This document shows, in pieces, positions 45,637-54,802 of a stretch of DNA of 64,000 nucleotides. Source of the DNA: Saprospiraceae bacterium (GTDB taxonomy: Bacteria > Bacteroidota > Bacteroidia > Chitinophagales > Saprospiraceae); the NCBI GenBank assembly GCA_020631105.1, contig JAHDHW010000002.1, forward strand, positions 96,308 through 160,307, given 5' to 3'. How positions within the stretch are numbered: the stretch's first letter is position 1; each line of letters begins with the position of its first letter. The notes beneath the pieces are model-generated. The model was not told the origin of the DNA and did not search any database. It saw only the letters and a list, made by a program, of their open reading frames with translations. The position numbers were made by a program, and so were the translations under genes.

Positions 45637-46830
45637 ATGCCTTCACGAATAGCTATTAAACTAAAACCCGCCGCCGAACGTCAAGTAAAAAAAGGCCATC
45701 CCTGGGTTTTTGAAGGAAGTATCATTAAGCAAAGTGGGGAAGCGGAAGCCGGAGATCTTGCCATCATCTTTGATCAAAAGAAAAATAAATTTTTGGCCTG
45801 TGGATTTTATGACCCGGATTCGCCGATCAGAGTAAAACTCCTCCAGTTTCATCAATCTGCAAAAATCGATAGCGATTGGTTTAAAACAAAGATCGAAGAA
45901 GCATTTGAACTTCGAAAACCATTACTGCAAACAGATACCAATAGTTACCGATTGCTTTATGGAGAGAATGATGGTATGCCGGGATTCATCGCCGATGTCT
46001 ATGCTGGAGTCTTGGTGATTAAATTATATTCTGCCATCTGGTTTCCTTATCTGGAAGAAATTATTCCTCACCTTACTGCGGTAAGTCAATGCGAAGTAAT
46101 TGTATTACGCCTGAGTCGTAACCTACAAGGATCAGCGCATTCACATGCTTTCTCCGATGGTCAAATATTGAAGGGTGCTTTAAAAGATGAAGTCATTGTT
46201 TTTCGAGAGCATGGGCTACGATTTTCTGCCAACGTTATCCATGGTCATAAAACCGGATACTTTTTGGACCATCGTCATAATCGTAAACGAATCGGAGAAC
46301 TAGCAAAAGATAAACGTGTGCTGGATGTATTTGCTTATGCGGGGGGATTTTCTGTACATGCTCTCGTCGGTGGTGCAAAGGAAGTGACCTCCGTAGATAT
46401 CAGCGCCAAAGCCCTTGAGGTTGCTCAGGCGAACGCTGCGCTTAACCCCAGTAAAGGTATTCATAAAACCTGGGCTGTCGATGCTTTTGCAGGGTTAGAA
46501 CAAATGATTCAGGAGGGAAAAGAGTTTGACCTGATTATTATCGACCCTCCATCTTTTGCAAAACGGGAAAGCGAAATCGCTACAGCCAAAAAGAAATACA
46601 TTGAACTCGCTCGCCTTGGAGCAAAACTTACTGCTTCGGGCGGAACATTATTGCTCGCATCCTGTTCCTCTAGGGTAGTCGCAGATGAATTCTTTATACT
46701 TTCAGAAGAAGGAATTGTATCTGCCGAAAGAGATTTTCAATTATTAGAAAAATCTTTTCATGATATTGATCATCCTATTCAAATCATGGAAGGGGCTTAC
46801 CTTAAAGCTGGGTATTATCGAATAGTATAA
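45637..46830 (+). CDS. RlmI-like 23S rRNA (cytosine-5) methyltransferase
   Basis: The 397-residue protein has an N-terminal PUA-like RNA-binding domain (KPAAERQVKKGHPWVFEGSI), a middle domain with YRLLYGENDGMPGFIADVY and HGHKTGYFLDHRHNR, and a C-terminal SAM-dependent methyltransferase domain (VLDVFAYAGGFSVHAL; catalytic DPPSFAK; LASCSSRV with the cysteine). This matches the RlmI/YccW family, which methylates a cytosine of 23S rRNA. It follows the helicase gene by 29 bases, so the two probably share a transcript. Confidence 0.9.
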   Translation: MPSRIAIKLKPAAERQVKKGHPWVFEGSIIKQSGEAEAGDLAIIFDQKKNKFLACGFYDPDSPIRVKLLQFHQSAKIDSDWFKTKIEEAFELRKPLLQTDTNSYRLLYGENDGMPGFIADVYAGVLVIKLYSAIWFPYLEEIIPHLTAVSQCEVIVLRLSRNLQGSAHSHAFSDGQILKGALKDEVIVFREHGLRFSANVIHGHKTGYFLDHRHNRKRIGELAKDKRVLDVFAYAGGFSVHALVGGAKEVTSVDISAKALEVAQANAALNPSKGIHKTWAVDAFAGLEQMIQEGKEFDLIIIDPPSFAKRESEIATAKKKYIELARLGAKLTASGGTLLLASCSSRVVADEFFILSEEGIVSAERDFQLLEKSFHDIDHPIQIMEGAYLKAGYYRIV

Positions 46831-46861
46831 GTTGTTTTAAGGTGAAAAACTACATTTAAAA

Positions 46862-47680
46862 TTGCAGCCACAAGATCAAGTCAAACCTGTTATTCATTTC
46901 GCACATGCCAATGGGTTTCCTCCCGGAGCGTATCAGCCTTTTCTTCATCATTTCGAAAAAGACTATCAAGTAATCACAAGCACCTTCCGACCTTTATGGG
47001 GAGATCAGGACCATAAATGGTTGAAGAGCTGGAGGCAATTCGGAGATGATCTAATCCAGTATCTGGACAACCAGGGTTTCAAAAACGGAATAGGGATGGG
47101 GCATTCCTTAGGAGGTGTTGCTACGATCCTGGCAGCGATGAAAAGACCTGATCTTTTTTCTAAAATAATACTGCTCGACCCGGTGATATTTGATGGGACA
47201 TTGTTTCATTTGGTAAATATGCTTCCGGAAAGTTTGCGTAAAAAGATTATTCCTGTCGCTAAGATTGCGCTGAAAAGAAAAGACGAATGGCCTTCCAAAG
47301 AAGTTGTTTATAATAGCTGGCGCGCCAAACGAATCTTTAAAAGAATACCAGATGAAGTTTTGAAAAACTTAATCGAACACGCTACCATACCTACCGATAG
47401 CAATAGCGTTAAACTTGCTTACTCCAAAGAATGGGAAACGCAGGTCTATATTACCGCGCCCTTGATTTTTCGTCAATTGAAAAAAATGAAAACACCAATG
47501 ATTGTCGTTCGGGGAGATAAGACAACTGTGATTACATCTGAAATTTGGGAATCCTGGAAAGCTGCCCAACCTGATAATGTTTTCATAAACTATGAAGGAG
47601 CTGGCCATCTGGTTCCGTTTGAATTTCCTCATGCTCTAGCAAAAAAAATCCTACCTTTAATACCCACCCTGGGTCAATAG
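46862..47680 (+). CDS. Alpha/beta hydrolase
   Basis: The 272-residue hydrolase opens with HFAHANGFPPGAYQPF (oxyanion region) and has the nucleophile elbow GMGHSLGGVA (Ser about residue 82), IVVRGDKTTVI with the acid and GAGHLVPFEFP with the catalytic histidine. There is no signal peptide. The start is TTG at 46862, the first start-like codon upstream of conserved sequence. It lies 31 bases after the methyltransferase gene. The substrate cannot be told. Confidence 0.85.
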   Translation: MQPQDQVKPVIHFAHANGFPPGAYQPFLHHFEKDYQVITSTFRPLWGDQDHKWLKSWRQFGDDLIQYLDNQGFKNGIGMGHSLGGVATILAAMKRPDLFSKIILLDPVIFDGTLFHLVNMLPESLRKKIIPVAKIALKRKDEWPSKEVVYNSWRAKRIFKRIPDEVLKNLIEHATIPTDSNSVKLAYSKEWETQVYITAPLIFRQLKKMKTPMIVVRGDKTTVITSEIWESWKAAQPDNVFINYEGAGHLVPFEFPHALAKKILPLIPTLGQ

Positions 47681-47722
47681 AAAAAATCGACTTAGGAGTA
47701 TTGTAAAAATAAACTCTATAAA

Positions 47723-49255
47723 ATGCGATTAGCTAATATTGTTTCCACCATTTGTATTTTTTTATTATTCACGGGTTACTCCGCTGCTCAGAAAATTGAT
47801 TCCAAGGTAGTAGACCGCTGGGTAAATGACCAAATGTATGAGGCCATCACCGAACATCGAGACTTAGTAAGTATCCCTTGTGATGCTTTCTATCCCGAGG
47901 ATATGGATAAGAATATTGAATGGCTACATACTGCTTTTAAGAAAAGAGGGTTTGAGGTCAAGTCATTGTCTACTCCGACCATTCCTATCGTTTTGGCAGA
48001 GAAAAAAATTGACCCCAAATTGCCAACGGTTTTGTTTTATATCCATTTTGATGGTCAGCCTGTTGATGCTTCTAAATGGGATCAGGATGATCCGTTCACA
48101 CCTGTACTTAAAAGACAAAATGCTGAAGGAGTTTGGGAGATTGTTCCCTATGAACAGGCAAAAGACTGGGACAAAGAATGGCGGGCCTATGCTCGGGCAG
48201 CAGCAGATGATAAAGGGCCAATTATTATGTTTTTGCATGCACTGGATATCCTGGAACAGCAAAAAATAAGACCTGCTTATAATATCAAAGTATTATTAGA
48301 TGGAGAGGAGGAAAAAGGCTCTGCCGGCTTAAAGAAAACGGTCGAAAAATACCGGGATGAATACCAGGCCGACCGAATGATTATCATGGATGGCCCTGCA
48401 CACCCAACCAATCGTCCTACCTTGACTTTTGGTTGCCGGGGATCTACTTCAGCGACGCTGGTAGTCTATGGGCCTAAGCTCCCACAGCATAGCGGGCACT
48501 ACGGAAATTATGCACCGAACCCTGCCTTTCGAGCGGCCAAATTACTGGCAAGCATGAAGGATGAAGATGGTCGTGTTTTGATCGATGGCTTTTATGATGG
48601 AATAAAAATCGACGCAGCAACAAGAGCTATTTTAGAAGCGGTACCGGATGATCAAAAATCTATTCAAGCCCAGATTGGAATTGCCCTTCCTGATAAAGTT
48701 GGGAATACTTACCAGGAAGCTTTACAGTATCCTTCCTTAAATATTCGAGGGATGTCCTCTGCCTGGATTGGCGCTCAAACCAGGACAATCGTGCCGGATA
48801 AAGCCATTGTGCAACTGGGGATACGACTGGTCAAAGAGACAGAAGGAAAGCGAATGCTTGCCTTAGTAAAAAACCATATCGAAGCACAAGGCTATTATGT
48901 AATTGATCGCGAACCTACCGAAGAAGAGCGCTTAAAGTATCCTCGGATTGCAACCTTTAGACCTCGTGGTGTTACGAATGCATTTCGAACTGAAATTGAT
49001 TCGCCAACAGGACAATGGTTGACCAGTGCTATTCAAAGAATTTATAATGAAGAGCCGGTACGTTTACGGACAATGGGCGGAACGATCCCAATCACACCAA
49101 TCGTAGAAAGCCTGGGTATTCAGGCTGCTATTGTTCCAATGGTTAATATGGATAATAACCAGCATAGCCCTAACGAAAACCTTCGGCTGGGGAATTTATA
49201 TAATGGGATCAAAACCTGTATTGGGATATTTACAGAACCACTTCCAAAAGAATAG
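47723..49255 (+). CDS. Exported M20-family metallopeptidase
   Basis: The 510-residue protein has a signal peptide (about 1-22, ending SAAQ), so it is periplasmic or secreted. M20 motifs are present: the metal-binding YIHFDGQPVD, the bridging aspartate region AAADDKGP, the catalytic glutamates in LLDGEEEKGSAGL and the later metal ligand D in IIMDGPAH. Dimerisation-domain sequence follows and the last ligand region NNQHSPNENL is at the C-terminus. Such enzymes are dipeptidases or carboxypeptidases feeding on peptides. Its end lies 13 bases before the chosen mtnA start. Confidence 0.92.
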   Translation: MRLANIVSTICIFLLFTGYSAAQKIDSKVVDRWVNDQMYEAITEHRDLVSIPCDAFYPEDMDKNIEWLHTAFKKRGFEVKSLSTPTIPIVLAEKKIDPKLPTVLFYIHFDGQPVDASKWDQDDPFTPVLKRQNAEGVWEIVPYEQAKDWDKEWRAYARAAADDKGPIIMFLHALDILEQQKIRPAYNIKVLLDGEEEKGSAGLKKTVEKYRDEYQADRMIIMDGPAHPTNRPTLTFGCRGSTSATLVVYGPKLPQHSGHYGNYAPNPAFRAAKLLASMKDEDGRVLIDGFYDGIKIDAATRAILEAVPDDQKSIQAQIGIALPDKVGNTYQEALQYPSLNIRGMSSAWIGAQTRTIVPDKAIVQLGIRLVKETEGKRMLALVKNHIEAQGYYVIDREPTEEERLKYPRIATFRPRGVTNAFRTEIDSPTGQWLTSAIQRIYNEEPVRLRTMGGTIPITPIVESLGIQAAIVPMVNMDNNQHSPNENLRLGNLYNGIKTCIGIFTEPLPKE

Positions 49256-49268
49256 AAAAGTAGAACCC

Positions 49269-50369
49269 TTGAAGATCAATAACCAACACTACCACACCAT
49301 TTGGACAACTAATGATGATGCAACGGTGCAAATCATTGACCAGCGTTGGCTACCACACGAATTGGTGATTGAGGACCTGAATACGGTAGAAGAGACCGCA
49401 ACTGCAATCCGGGATATGCATGTTCGGGGAGCCCCGTTGATCGGCGTTACGGCAGCCTTTGGAATGTATCTCGCCGCCAGATCAGCGAATAAAAATAATA
49501 TGACTTCTGTGTTGAATAGCGCAGCGACTTTGCTGAAAGCTACCCGGCCTACTGCTGTAAATCTTGCTTGGGCGGTTGATCAACAATTGGATTTGATGAA
49601 CAAGGCAGTGTCAATAAACCCGGATTTGTTCCTTGCGAAAGCGAAAAAACTAAAAGAAGAAAGTATAGAGCGCTGTCGCCAAATCGGAACATTTGGATTG
49701 CCCTTGATAGAAGCAATTTACGAGCGAAAAAAATCTACCGTAAACATTTTGACTCATTGTAATGCAGGTTGGATGGCTTGTATTGATTACGGAACTGCTA
49801 CTGCTCCAATTTATGCGGCGCATGATGCGGGAATTCCTGTTCATGTGTGGGTAGATGAAACCCGACCTCGCAATCAGGGCGCCCGAATTACTGCCTTTGA
49901 ATTACAGGAGCACGGTGTGCCACACACTGTAATTACTGATAATGCCGGAGGGCATTTGATGCAGCATGGTGAGGTGGATTTGGTGATAGTAGGTACTGAC
50001 CGAACAACTCGGACTGGCGATGTTTGTAATAAGATTGGAACCTATCTGAAAGCCTTAGCGGCTCATGATAATAAGGTACCTTTTTATGTTGGAGCGCCCT
50101 CTAGTAGTATTGATTATTCGCTGGGCGATGGCCTTCGAGAAATACCTATCGAACTACGTTCGCAGGACGAAGTCAAATTTATCCAGGGGCAACACGAAGG
50201 GACTACCAAGAAGGTTTTGCTGACGCCAGCGCAAAGCCCGGCAGCAAATTATGCTTTTGATGTCACACCAGCACGATTGGTCACTGGGTTGATTACAGAG
50301 TTTGGTGTTTATGAAGCAAATGAATCTGCGTTGCAGGAAATGAAAAAGAAACTAGACGCTGAAACATAA
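49269..50369 (+). CDS. mtnA: S-methyl-5-thioribose-1-phosphate isomerase
   Basis: MtnA isomerises methylthioribose-1-phosphate to methylthioribulose-1-phosphate in salvage of methylthioadenosine. Motifs seen are MHVRGAPLIGVTAAFG, NILTHCNAGWMACIDYGTA (catalytic Cys), VWVDETRPRNQGARIT and VIVGTDRTTRTGDVCNKIGTY (catalytic Asp). I choose TTG at 49269 (about 366 residues, beginning KINNQHYHTIW). An upstream in-frame ATG would overlap the peptidase gene by 125 bases and add 46 unrelated residues. The next gene, four bases on, encodes a class II aldolase. Confidence 0.95.
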   Translation: MKINNQHYHTIWTTNDDATVQIIDQRWLPHELVIEDLNTVEETATAIRDMHVRGAPLIGVTAAFGMYLAARSANKNNMTSVLNSAATLLKATRPTAVNLAWAVDQQLDLMNKAVSINPDLFLAKAKKLKEESIERCRQIGTFGLPLIEAIYERKKSTVNILTHCNAGWMACIDYGTATAPIYAAHDAGIPVHVWVDETRPRNQGARITAFELQEHGVPHTVITDNAGGHLMQHGEVDLVIVGTDRTTRTGDVCNKIGTYLKALAAHDNKVPFYVGAPSSSIDYSLGDGLREIPIELRSQDEVKFIQGQHEGTTKKVLLTPAQSPAANYAFDVTPARLVTGLITEFGVYEANESALQEMKKKLDAET

Positions 50370-50372
50370 GTT

Positions 50373-50981
50373 ATGAATTTGGACGAAGGGTATATTAAGT
50401 TTAAAGCATATTGGGATAAGACTTCGCCTTATGAAAATGAGGTGATTCAAGAGTTGAATGCATGGCGGCAAAGGCTTTATGATGTGAATTTATTAGGCGC
50501 TTATCCTGACGGGATTGGATTTGGTAATGTGAGTCTTCGAAAAACCGGCAATCAATTTTACATTAGTGGTTCGACAACCGGTAATTTTAAAACATTGACC
50601 AATGAGCATTATGCCTTAGTGACGGATTTTGATCTTGACCAAAACGAAGTGCATTGTTCAGGACCAATCATCGCCTCTTCAGAAAGTCCCAGTCACGCTT
50701 CGCTATATCAATCTGTACCTGAAGTTAATGCAGTTTTCCACGTGCATCATTTTGAGCTCTGGAAAAAAACGTTGGATGAAATTCCAACTACAGATAAGTC
50801 TGCGCCCTATGGCTGTCCGGAGATGAGTCATGAGATTATGCGATTGATTAAAGAGTCTGATGTGCTGGAACATAAAGTCTTTGCAATGGGAGGGCATCGG
50901 GAAGGCTTGATTGCTTTTGGACGTACGCTTGACGAAGCAGGGGAAACCATTTTGTCCTTGCTAAAAAAGTATCTTGATTAG
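50373..50981 (+). CDS. Class II aldolase/adducin-family protein, probably acting after MtnA
   Basis: The 202-residue protein has class II aldolase motifs: GFGNVSLR (phosphate site), SGSTTGN, the zinc ligands in AVFHVHH and a third histidine near GGHREG. The gene overlaps mtnA's transcript (three bases between stop and ATG), strongly suggesting a linked reaction. Candidates are MtnB-type dehydratase of the methionine salvage pathway or an aldolase cleaving methylthioribulose-1-phosphate as in the DHAP shunt. No mtnC/D/E genes are adjacent, so I cannot choose with confidence. Confidence 0.8.
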   Translation: MNLDEGYIKFKAYWDKTSPYENEVIQELNAWRQRLYDVNLLGAYPDGIGFGNVSLRKTGNQFYISGSTTGNFKTLTNEHYALVTDFDLDQNEVHCSGPIIASSESPSHASLYQSVPEVNAVFHVHHFELWKKTLDEIPTTDKSAPYGCPEMSHEIMRLIKESDVLEHKVFAMGGHREGLIAFGRTLDEAGETILSLLKKYLD

Positions 50982-51084
50982 GAAGAATATTTATTTCTTA
51001 ATCTGGAGATAGCCAGATTTCTTCAACTATTAATTAAATTAGTGTAATTGAAGACTTGATATTCTTAACTATAAACCAACTAAA

Positions 51085-51507
51085 ATGAACCCAATTCTAA
51101 AAAACGTCCTTGCCGTTGTTGGAGGTATCCTTGGCGGTGGCCTCCTTAATTCCTTACTGGTAAGTCTTGGCCCAAGTATCATTCCTTTACCCGAAGGTGC
51201 TGATGTTTCCAATATGGAAAACCTAGCAGATGCAATGTCTTTGTTTGGCCCGGAAAATTTCATCTTTCCTTTTTTAGGCCATGCACTGGGGACGCTGTTT
51301 GGCGCTTATGTTGCGGCGCGATTGGCAGCTAATAATCATATGAAATTTGCACTGGGAATTGGTGTGTTTTTCCTCTTGGGCGGAATTAGTGCGGTAATTA
51401 TGTTGGGCGGACCACTATGGTTTAAGGTAATGGATTTAGCATTAGCGTATATCCCAATGGGTTGGCTAGGAGGAAAGTTAGCGATGAATAGTATTAATGC
51501 AGATTAA
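51085..51507 (+). CDS. Small membrane protein, glycine-rich helices
   Basis: The 140-residue protein has about four hydrophobic segments. The first is glycine-zipper-like (VLAVVGGILGGGLLNSLLVSLG). The others are ENFIFPFLGHALGTLFGAYVA, FALGIGVFFLLGGISAVIMLG and VMDLALAYIPMGWLGGKLA. It would sit in the inner membrane. I do not recognise the family; many Bacteroidota encode such small membrane proteins. It is four bases before the YjjX-like gene, so they are probably cotranscribed. Confidence 0.7.
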   Translation: MNPILKNVLAVVGGILGGGLLNSLLVSLGPSIIPLPEGADVSNMENLADAMSLFGPENFIFPFLGHALGTLFGAYVAARLAANNHMKFALGIGVFFLLGGISAVIMLGGPLWFKVMDLALAYIPMGWLGGKLAMNSINAD

Positions 51508-51510
51508 TAA

Positions 51511-52044
51511 ATGAAAATAATTGTAGCGTCTAAAAATCCGGTTAAGGTAAATGCGGTAAAGATTGGCTTTGAACGGATATTTCCAGAGCTCAAAGCTGCT
51601 TTCGAAGGTGTCGCTGTTCCCTCTTTGGTTAGTGATCAACCGCTAAGTGATGAAGAAACCTTACGAGGTGCGGCTAATCGTGCAAAAAATGCGAAAGCTG
51701 ACTTTCCGAATGCAGACTATTGGGTGGGGATTGAAGGAGGAATCGAAATGCAAGGTGATGATATGACAGCTTTTGCCTGGATCGTTATACAATCGAATGA
51801 CAGCCTGGGTAAAGCCCGAACGGGAGCATTCTTTTTGCCACCTCCTGTGGTTGCATTGATAAAGCAGGGAAAAGAATTAGGAGAAGCTGATGATATCGTA
51901 TTTGGAGCCAGTAATTCAAAACAAAAAGGAGGAGCAGTGGGACTGCTTACGCAGCAAGTGATTGACCGAACGAGTTTATATGTCGAAGCGGTAATCATGG
52001 CTTTTATTCCCTTTAAAAATCCAGGCCTGTATCTTGAGTCGTAA
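51511..52044 (+). CDS. Inosine/xanthosine triphosphatase (YjjX/DUF84 family)
   Basis: The 177-residue protein has the family's N-terminal MKIIVASKNPVKVNAVKIGFE, the VPSLVSDQPLSDEETLRGAANRAKNA segment and VGIEGGIE, then GKARTGAFFLPPPV. These enzymes hydrolyse non-canonical purine triphosphates (ITP, XTP), keeping the nucleotide pool clean. The length is the family's usual. It follows the small membrane-protein gene with only three bases between. Confidence 0.9.
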   Translation: MKIIVASKNPVKVNAVKIGFERIFPELKAAFEGVAVPSLVSDQPLSDEETLRGAANRAKNAKADFPNADYWVGIEGGIEMQGDDMTAFAWIVIQSNDSLGKARTGAFFLPPPVVALIKQGKELGEADDIVFGASNSKQKGGAVGLLTQQVIDRTSLYVEAVIMAFIPFKNPGLYLES

Positions 52045-52088
52045 GTTTGTCGAACAATACATTTATTCTGTAACGTAAATCAAGATTC

Positions 52089-52544
52089 ATGAAAAAGCTG
52101 CTATTGTGTTTTGTTTGTTTTACACTATTCACAATTACTATTTCTGCTCAACAGAATGTCAAATATTCAGAGGATTATAAAGGCGTACATGCTGCGATAT
52201 TTGATTATGTCGAAGGATTATACTTAGTGGATTCGACCAGGATTGCCCGGAGTGTTCATCCTGATTTGCGAAAGCGTGGATATTGGTATAATGCGGAGAA
52301 GGCCGCCTATGCTGATAATCTGGATATGACTTACCAACAATTAAAAAACTTGGCTGCTTCCTGGAATAAGGGTGGAGGAAATGCAAATAATGAATCTCCG
52401 AAGATTATTGAAATATACGATATCAATGATCGCACAGCTTCTGCTAAACTTACTGCGGAGTGGGGTATTGATTATTTTCATTTAGCCAAACTAGATGGGA
52501 AGTGGTACATTATGAATGTACTCTGGCAATCGATAAAAGATTAA
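52089..52544 (+). CDS. Exported NTF2-like (lumazine-binding/SnoaL-like) protein
   Basis: The 151-residue protein has a signal peptide (about 1-20, ending SAQ) and one NTF2-like cone fold. The helical start is HAAIFDYVEGLYLVDSTRIARSVHPDL, and the closing strands are RTASAKLTAEWGIDYFHLAKLDGKWYIMNVLWQ. Members are often annotated putative lumazine-binding; real function is unknown. It is in a co-directional run but separated by 44 bases upstream and 16 downstream. Confidence 0.8.
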   Translation: MKKLLLCFVCFTLFTITISAQQNVKYSEDYKGVHAAIFDYVEGLYLVDSTRIARSVHPDLRKRGYWYNAEKAAYADNLDMTYQQLKNLAASWNKGGGNANNESPKIIEIYDINDRTASAKLTAEWGIDYFHLAKLDGKWYIMNVLWQSIKD

Positions 52545-52560
52545 AAAGAGGGATAGGTTA

Positions 52561-53196
52561 ATGAGAAAAATTATTGATGTAAGTACCTGGGATCGAAAGG
52601 CTCAGTTTCAGTTTTTTAAAAACTTTGAAGAACCTTTCTGGGGAGCGACGGTGGAAGTTGATTGTACTAAAGGATACAACTGGGCAAAGGAAAATGGTGT
52701 ATCCTTTTATCTCTACTATTTATTCCAGTCAATGAAAGCGGTTAATGCTATTGAAAACTTCCGATATCGATATGAGGACGAAAAGGTTTATCTATATGAT
52801 GATGTAGGAGCCTCCGCAACCGTACTCCGGGAGAATGGTACATTCGGTTTTTCGCATGTGGGTTTTCAGGAGCATTTCAGCGATTTTGTGGTATCAGCGA
52901 ATAAAGAATTTTCCAGGGTTCGTGCTACAGAGGATTTGGTGCCAGGTTCCGCATCTGCAAATGTTGTCCATTATTCTTCTGTTCCCTGGTTGAAATTTAC
53001 GGGGCTTTCTCATGCAAGAACATTCTCTAGACAGGATAGTGCACCGAAGATTTCTTTTGGCAAAATGACAAAACAAAATAACCAATTATCAATGCCTGTA
53101 TCTATTCATGTACATCATGCTTTGGTGGATGGAATACATCTTGGACAACATGTTGATTACTTTCAGCAGTATATGGATGAAGGACTTGAACTTTAA
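52561..53196 (+). CDS. Chloramphenicol acetyltransferase-like enzyme (CAT family)
   Basis: The 211-residue protein has the type A CAT fold sequence: N-terminal DVSTWDRKAQFQFFKNFEEPFWG, a middle VPWLKFTGLSHA and the active-site HVHHALVDGIHLGQ with the catalytic histidine and DG. Length agrees with the family. CAT acetylates chloramphenicol using acetyl-CoA, but chromosomal homologues in environmental Bacteroidota may have other acceptors, so resistance is not claimed. It lies next to a GNAT acetyltransferase gene four bases downstream; no mobile element is evident. Confidence 0.9.
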   Translation: MRKIIDVSTWDRKAQFQFFKNFEEPFWGATVEVDCTKGYNWAKENGVSFYLYYLFQSMKAVNAIENFRYRYEDEKVYLYDDVGASATVLRENGTFGFSHVGFQEHFSDFVVSANKEFSRVRATEDLVPGSASANVVHYSSVPWLKFTGLSHARTFSRQDSAPKISFGKMTKQNNQLSMPVSIHVHHALVDGIHLGQHVDYFQQYMDEGLEL

Positions 53197-53199
53197 AAG

Positions 53200-53775
53200 A
53201 TGCCTGCAAAGCTAGAAATTAATACCGATCGATTATTGATCAGGACTTATCAGTCTAAAGATGCTGCTGATCTTCATCAGTTTGTTCAGGATAATACATA
53301 TTATTTATACGAGACAGCCCCAATGACCTTGCGAAATAATGTGACACTGCTGCGTTCTCGGGCATTTCTCGAAATGGTAGAACGCGAGCGACAAGCGGGG
53401 AAGTGGATTTGGAATGCGATATTTTTAAAGTCATCAAATCAGTTTATTGGCCAGGTCTCTATTTACAATTTAGAGGAAGATTCAAAAACTTGCGAGTTGG
53501 GGTATTTTATTACCAAAGAACAAACAAGTAATGGATACGCTACCGAAACCTTACGGGCGATTGTAAAGTATTGCTTTGAAGAACTTAATCGAAATTCTAT
53601 TCGACTTAGAATCAAACCGGATAATATAGCCAGTAAACGGGTAGCGGAAAAAGTAGGTTTTCAGCAGACTGGATTTCAGGCAAAAGTATTTCGAACGTAT
53701 CAAGGCGGGATGATAGATCAGGAAGTATATGAAAAAAGCCTGAAAGAAATTACTTGCCTCGAGGGTGAAAGTTAA
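53200..53775 (+). CDS. GNAT-family N-acetyltransferase (RimJ/RimL type)
   Basis: The 191-residue protein shows the GNAT pattern of ribosomal-protein N-acetyltransferases: LEINTDRLLIRTYQSKDA at the start, then FIGQVSIYNLEEDSKTCELGYFIT, GYATETLRAIVKYCFEELN (acetyl-CoA site) and RIKPDNIASKRVAEKVGFQQTG. The acceptor is unknown. It begins three bases after the CAT-like gene and its last 26 bases overlap the convergent xerD gene. Confidence 0.9.
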   Translation: MPAKLEINTDRLLIRTYQSKDAADLHQFVQDNTYYLYETAPMTLRNNVTLLRSRAFLEMVERERQAGKWIWNAIFLKSSNQFIGQVSIYNLEEDSKTCELGYFITKEQTSNGYATETLRAIVKYCFEELNRNSIRLRIKPDNIASKRVAEKVGFQQTGFQAKVFRTYQGGMIDQEVYEKSLKEITCLEGES

Positions 53776-54655
53776 GAATGGTCTCTCTTAAGAATTCACG
53801 ATCTAAATGAGTATAAATTTCAGTTGTTGTGATCGATTCATGACCAAGCATATCCTGCACCGCTTTAAGGTCCGCACCTCCTTCTACAAGGTGGGTTGCG
53901 AATGAATGTCGAAAAGTATGAGGGCTTACCGTCTTGTCTATACCGGCGGCGAGAGTGGCATCTTTAACGACCATGAAAAGCATGACTCGGGTAAGTTTTT
54001 TCCCACGTCTGTTCAAAAAAACAAAATTCTCATGATCTGGGTGTATATTCATCTGAGCACGACGGACGCCCTCCAGGTAAAAATTGATATGCTTAAGCGC
54101 ACTATCACCAATGGGGACGATTCGTTCTTTGTTGTTTTTTCCGATAACCTTTACAAAACCAATTTCCGGATATAAGTTAGTGAGTCGAAGATTAATGAGT
54201 TCGCTTACGCGGAGTCCGCAAGCATAGAGCGTTTCTAACATGGCCCGGTTTCGGGTACCGTGCGGAGTGCTAAGGTCAATGCTGTCTAATACAGCATTAA
54301 CTTCCTCGACACTTAATACTTCAGGTATTTTACGCTCAAGTCGGGGACCTTCCAATAAGTCGGTCGGAGCAGTGTCTAAAAGATCTTCAACAAGGAGAAA
54401 TTTATAAAATGCTTTTAGGCCACTAATTATTCTTGCCTGGGTTCGCTCTCCTAATCCCAGTTCATTGATCCAGAATATGAATTTTTCCAGATGTTTCATT
54501 TCTACTTGTAATGCGGTAATCTTCCAGCCTTTAATCTCTAAAAATTCTACAAATTTTCGGATATCTCGCAGGTAGGCATCTACCGAATTAGGCGATAGAG
54601 ACCGCTCTAATTGCAGGTAAGCTTTAAATCCTTTTATAAGAGAATTCCAATCCAA
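53750..54655 (-). CDS. xerD: Tyrosine recombinase XerD
   Basis: The 301-residue recombinase has an N-terminal SAM-like DNA-binding domain (about 1-90; LERSLSPNSVDAYLRDIRKFVEF). The catalytic domain has the R-H-x-x-R-Y residues: Arg in LYACGLRVSELINL, HTFRHSFATHLVEGGADL, the later His in MLGHESITTTEIYTHL, and its Tyr. This is the chromosomal dimer-resolution recombinase. No attachment site or integron-like context is seen, so it is the housekeeping enzyme, not a mobile-element integrase. Confidence 0.92.
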   Translation of the reverse strand: MDWNSLIKGFKAYLQLERSLSPNSVDAYLRDIRKFVEFLEIKGWKITALQVEMKHLEKFIFWINELGLGERTQARIISGLKAFYKFLLVEDLLDTAPTDLLEGPRLERKIPEVLSVEEVNAVLDSIDLSTPHGTRNRAMLETLYACGLRVSELINLRLTNLYPEIGFVKVIGKNNKERIVPIGDSALKHINFYLEGVRRAQMNIHPDHENFVFLNRRGKKLTRVMLFMVVKDATLAAGIDKTVSPHTFRHSFATHLVEGGADLKAVQDMLGHESITTTEIYTHLDREFLRETILNFHPRGK

Positions 54656-54802
54656 TGTTATCGAATTTAATTGAAAAGCTAAAGGTCGACATTCTTGGAA
54701 GGATTTTAAAAAACGGGAGGGGTTTTTATGAATATTGATTTTTTACGTACTTTTAGTTCCCAATGCCAGCCTTATTGGCATTATCGACAAAAACACTATC
54801 AT

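Noticed and set aside
53750-54655. Integrase of a mobile element
   Set aside because: The sequence and length fit housekeeping XerD, and no attachment repeats, tRNA junction or cargo genes were found around it.
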